DNA of 64,000 nt, taken from positions 1-64,000 of the forward strand of contig NZ_WQGO01000011.1 in assembly GCF_013034685.1 (NCBI RefSeq), given 5' to 3'. The translations under genes were made by a program, and so were the position numbers. The stretch is from Ruegeria lacuscaerulensis (lineage in GTDB: Bacteria; Pseudomonadota; Alphaproteobacteria; Rhodobacterales; Rhodobacteraceae). A model generated the notes under the pieces. It saw only the letters and a program-made list of their open reading frames with translations. It was not told the DNA's origin and did no database searches. Shown piece after piece: positions 62,254 to 64,000 of this stretch (its first letter is position 1; each line of letters opens with the position of its first letter).

Positions 62254-62703
62254 CTAAACAGGTTCGGACTTTGAAGATTTCCCGGCGCTCTTTGTAGCGG
62301 CTGCAACGTCATCAACTGTTTTCTCAACAGCTGCAACTTCGGTTTCAGTGACATAAGATGCACAGCGGGACACGGTTTCGAACCATTCCTGCGCGTCGGC
62401 AACCAATCGCTCAGCCGAATGGCGCTGCCATTCCGTCATACTCTGAAGGGCTTTCGTTGGATCGGACGGGTTCGCGGAAGACACTTTGCGTGCAGCTTGT
62501 AGAGCCGTCCGAACCGCCTCATGACGCCGTTCGAACCAATGCTGCGCAAAGGCCTCTGTTTCTTCGAGCAATTTTTCTTGCGCGTCCCAAAATTGTTCGA
62601 TCTGGGCACCGAAGGCCGGATTGCCAGACATGGGCGGCTGCATTTGCTTGAAAACATCCACAAGTGAGGTCGGGCTATTTGTGCTAGATTTCTTTGTCGG
62701 CAT
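62254..62703 (-). CDS. Phasin-like polyhydroxyalkanoate granule protein
   Basis: This is a 149-residue, almost wholly helical and Ala/Glu-rich protein with F-W-D-A-Q-E-K-L-L-E-E-T-E-A-F and W-Q-R-H-S-A-E-R-L-V-A-D-A-Q-E-W-F, a periodicity typical of granule-coating phasins. A hydrophobic domain and signal peptide are absent. PHB metabolism is supported by the hbd gene in this window, but the phasin assignment rests only on composition and repeats. Confidence 0.65.
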   Translation of the reverse strand: MPTKKSSTNSPTSLVDVFKQMQPPMSGNPAFGAQIEQFWDAQEKLLEETEAFAQHWFERRHEAVRTALQAARKVSSANPSDPTKALQSMTEWQRHSAERLVADAQEWFETVSRCASYVTETEVAAVEKTVDDVAAATKSAGKSSKSEPV

Positions 62704-62904
62704 CGAAAGTTCCTCCTCATTTCCTGAATGAGCTATTGTGCCATCTGCGGCGCGCTTTCGCCTTAATACAGATCAATTACCCCCATTTCTTAGGATCTTC
62801 GGCTTAGGCTGCGACGGGACGTTGAAATTCTCTCCGACATCGGTTCCTAGATGGCAGGGTTGGAGTTAGAGTAGTCTAGACGAGAACTTAACGCTTGGTT
62901 TTCT

Positions 62905-64000
62905 ATGCACATTGCCGGCTTTCTGATTGCCCTTGGCGTGCTCTTCCTTGCCGGATTGGCGGCCGACCAACTTGGCCGGGCCACGCATCTTCCTCGTGTT
63001 ACAACCTTACTTTTCCTCGGTCTGGTTGCCGGGAACGCCGGAATGGGTTTGATCCCACTCGACGTTGCAATGTGGTTCGACGAGATTTCTATTGTGGCCT
63101 TGACGATGGTCGCGTTTCTTCTTGGAGGTTCTTTGACCCGCGAGAACCTGGTCCGGCATGGCCGAGCCATCCTGACGATTTCTATTTCAATCGTGGTTGC
63201 AACCCTTGTTATTGTGTCTGCTGGACTGACCGCAATCGGCGTACCCTTCGGGCTGGCATTGGTGTTGGCGGCAATTGCTACGGCTACAGCTCCGGCCGCC
63301 ATGACAGACGTGATCAAACAATCTGGGGTATCCAACAGCTTTACCGAGACATTAAAGGGCGTCGTCGCAATTGATGACGCTTGGGGTCTGATCGTTTTCA
63401 GCATCGCCTTGGTTCTGGCCGGTCATTCGGATGGTTGGGCCACCGTCGCGACCACCGCGATGTGGGATTTCGGAGGGGCGATACTGTTGGGTTTCGCACT
63501 AGGTGTGCCATCCGCCTATCTGACCGGCCGCTTGAAACCGGGAGAGCCAATGCAGGCAGAAGCAGTGGGCATAGTCTTTCTGACAGCGGGCCTCGCGCTT
63601 TGGCTGGAGGTTTCATTCTTGGTAGCAGGCATGGTTGCGGGCGCAGTGATCGGGAATCTTGCCCGCCATCACGACCGTGCTTTTCATGAGATCGAGCACA
63701 TTCAGTGGCCATTCATGATCCTGTTCTTCCTGCTGGCTGGCGCCACGTTGGATATTGAAGCCTTCGGTTTGATGGGTTGGGCTGGTGCACTTTTCCTGAT
63801 CTTGCGCGCCGTGGCCCGCCTTGTCGGAGGGTATTGCGGAGCGAGACTTGGCGGCCTGCCTCGCCGTCAGGCCGGTTGTTTTGGTCCCGCTTTGTTACCA
63901 CAGGCCGGTGTCGCGGTCGGAATGGCCCTTGTCGCCGGAGAGCAATTTCCGAATTGGGCCGCGTCGATCATGGCCTATACCCTGGCCAGTACAGTTGCCT
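62905..64000 (+). CDS. Cation:proton antiporter, 3'-truncated by window edge
   Basis: The frame runs from ATG 62905 to the edge, giving 365 codons of a polytopic membrane protein. It begins M-H-I-A-G-F-L-I-A-L-G-V-L-F-L-A-G and contains about ten helices. Family hallmarks are T-A-P-A-A-M (near residue 128) and V-V-A-I-D-D-A-W-G (near residue 153), which supply the ion-binding acidic pair as in CPA-type Na+/H+ exchangers. No strong ribosome-binding site is seen. The missing C-terminus may include a regulatory domain. Confidence 0.85.
   Translation, partial: MHIAGFLIALGVLFLAGLAADQLGRATHLPRVTTLLFLGLVAGNAGMGLIPLDVAMWFDEISIVALTMVAFLLGGSLTRENLVRHGRAILTISISIVVATLVIVSAGLTAIGVPFGLALVLAAIATATAPAAMTDVIKQSGVSNSFTETLKGVVAIDDAWGLIVFSIALVLAGHSDGWATVATTAMWDFGGAILLGFALGVPSAYLTGRLKPGEPMQAEAVGIVFLTAGLALWLEVSFLVAGMVAGAVIGNLARHHDRAFHEIEHIQWPFMILFFLLAGATLDIEAFGLMGWAGALFLILRAVARLVGGYCGARLGGLPRRQAGCFGPALLPQAGVAVGMALVAGEQFPNWAASIMAYTLASTVA

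Noticed and set aside
1..64000. CRISPR arrays, tRNA or rRNA genes, insertion sequences, prophage or toxin-antitoxin loci
   Set aside because: No regularly spaced direct repeats, no cloverleaf or rRNA sequence and no transposase, integrase or phage structural protein could be recognised on either strand.

Overview
The window is a GC-rich, densely packed bacterial chromosome segment that reads as a marine alphaproteobacterium of the order Rhodobacterales (Roseobacter group, Ruegeria-like). This placement is an inference. It rests on the split Fo operon order atpI-atpB-atpE-atpF'-atpF, the pckA/chvI-chvG-hprK-rapZ-EIIA-HPr block, the rpoZ-rsh-...-pdxJ-acpS-lepB-rnc-era-recO string, a methylsuccinyl-CoA dehydrogenase with its long N-terminal extension, and several families typical of this order (DUF6473, DUF1491, DUF3429). 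Almost all of it is core genome. I see no insertion sequence, prophage, CRISPR array, rRNA or tRNA gene.

Layout. 1-9.6 kb: the first codons of a tuf gene, parC, an SH3 protein, a short-chain dehydrogenase, a small twin-helix membrane protein with a PduO-type cobalamin adenosyltransferase, etfBA, and a 3-hydroxybutyryl-CoA dehydrogenase. 9.6-17 kb: an acyltransferase, then the nitrogen-PTS/HprK/RapZ genes joined to the ChvG-ChvI two-component system, with pckA divergent. 17-21.9 kb: a small winged-helix regulator with a MASE1-like membrane protein, a TauE-type exporter, mcd, and two small envelope proteins. 21.9-32.2 kb: one long minus-strand operon-like run from folK and rpoZ-rsh down to recO. 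It is interrupted by a four-helix membrane gene, a frameshifted secreted-protein gene and one copy of a palindromic repeat. 32.4-36.2 kb: a NYN-domain protein and an ispH-DUF3429-methyltransferase-rnhA run. 36.2-39.6 kb: a ureohydrolase, tandem YeaQ-like proteins, fmt and two deformylase genes. 39.6-47.3 kb: a MalY-type lyase, a GST, an atypical receiver, cobC-cobD, a lytic transglycosylase and small enzymes. 47.3-58 kb: smc, an aminotransferase divergent from a FadR-type regulator, two glycosyltransferase-like genes and the ATP synthase Fo operon. 58-64 kb: ArsR and LysR regulators, a DMT transporter, two universal stress proteins, a phasin-like protein and a truncated cation:proton antiporter.

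How the parts fit. Carbon storage and C2/C4 metabolism recur: 3-hydroxybutyryl-CoA dehydrogenase, electron-transfer flavoprotein, methylsuccinyl-CoA dehydrogenase (ethylmalonyl-CoA pathway), PEP carboxykinase and a phasin-like protein. The regulatory block next to pckA couples envelope or acid sensing (ChvGI), phosphorelay (HPr/EIIA/HprK) and RapZ. No obviously new multi-gene defence or mobile system is present. The most unusual items are: a deformylase paralogue that has lost a metal ligand and the catalytic glutamate; a pair of palindromic repeats of about 66 bp, one inside the rnc-era operon; two matched inverted repeats in the aminotransferase/FadR intergenic region; a frameshifted secreted-protein gene lodged in the era-recO operon; and a winged-helix regulator paired with a MASE1-like membrane protein lacking any output domain.
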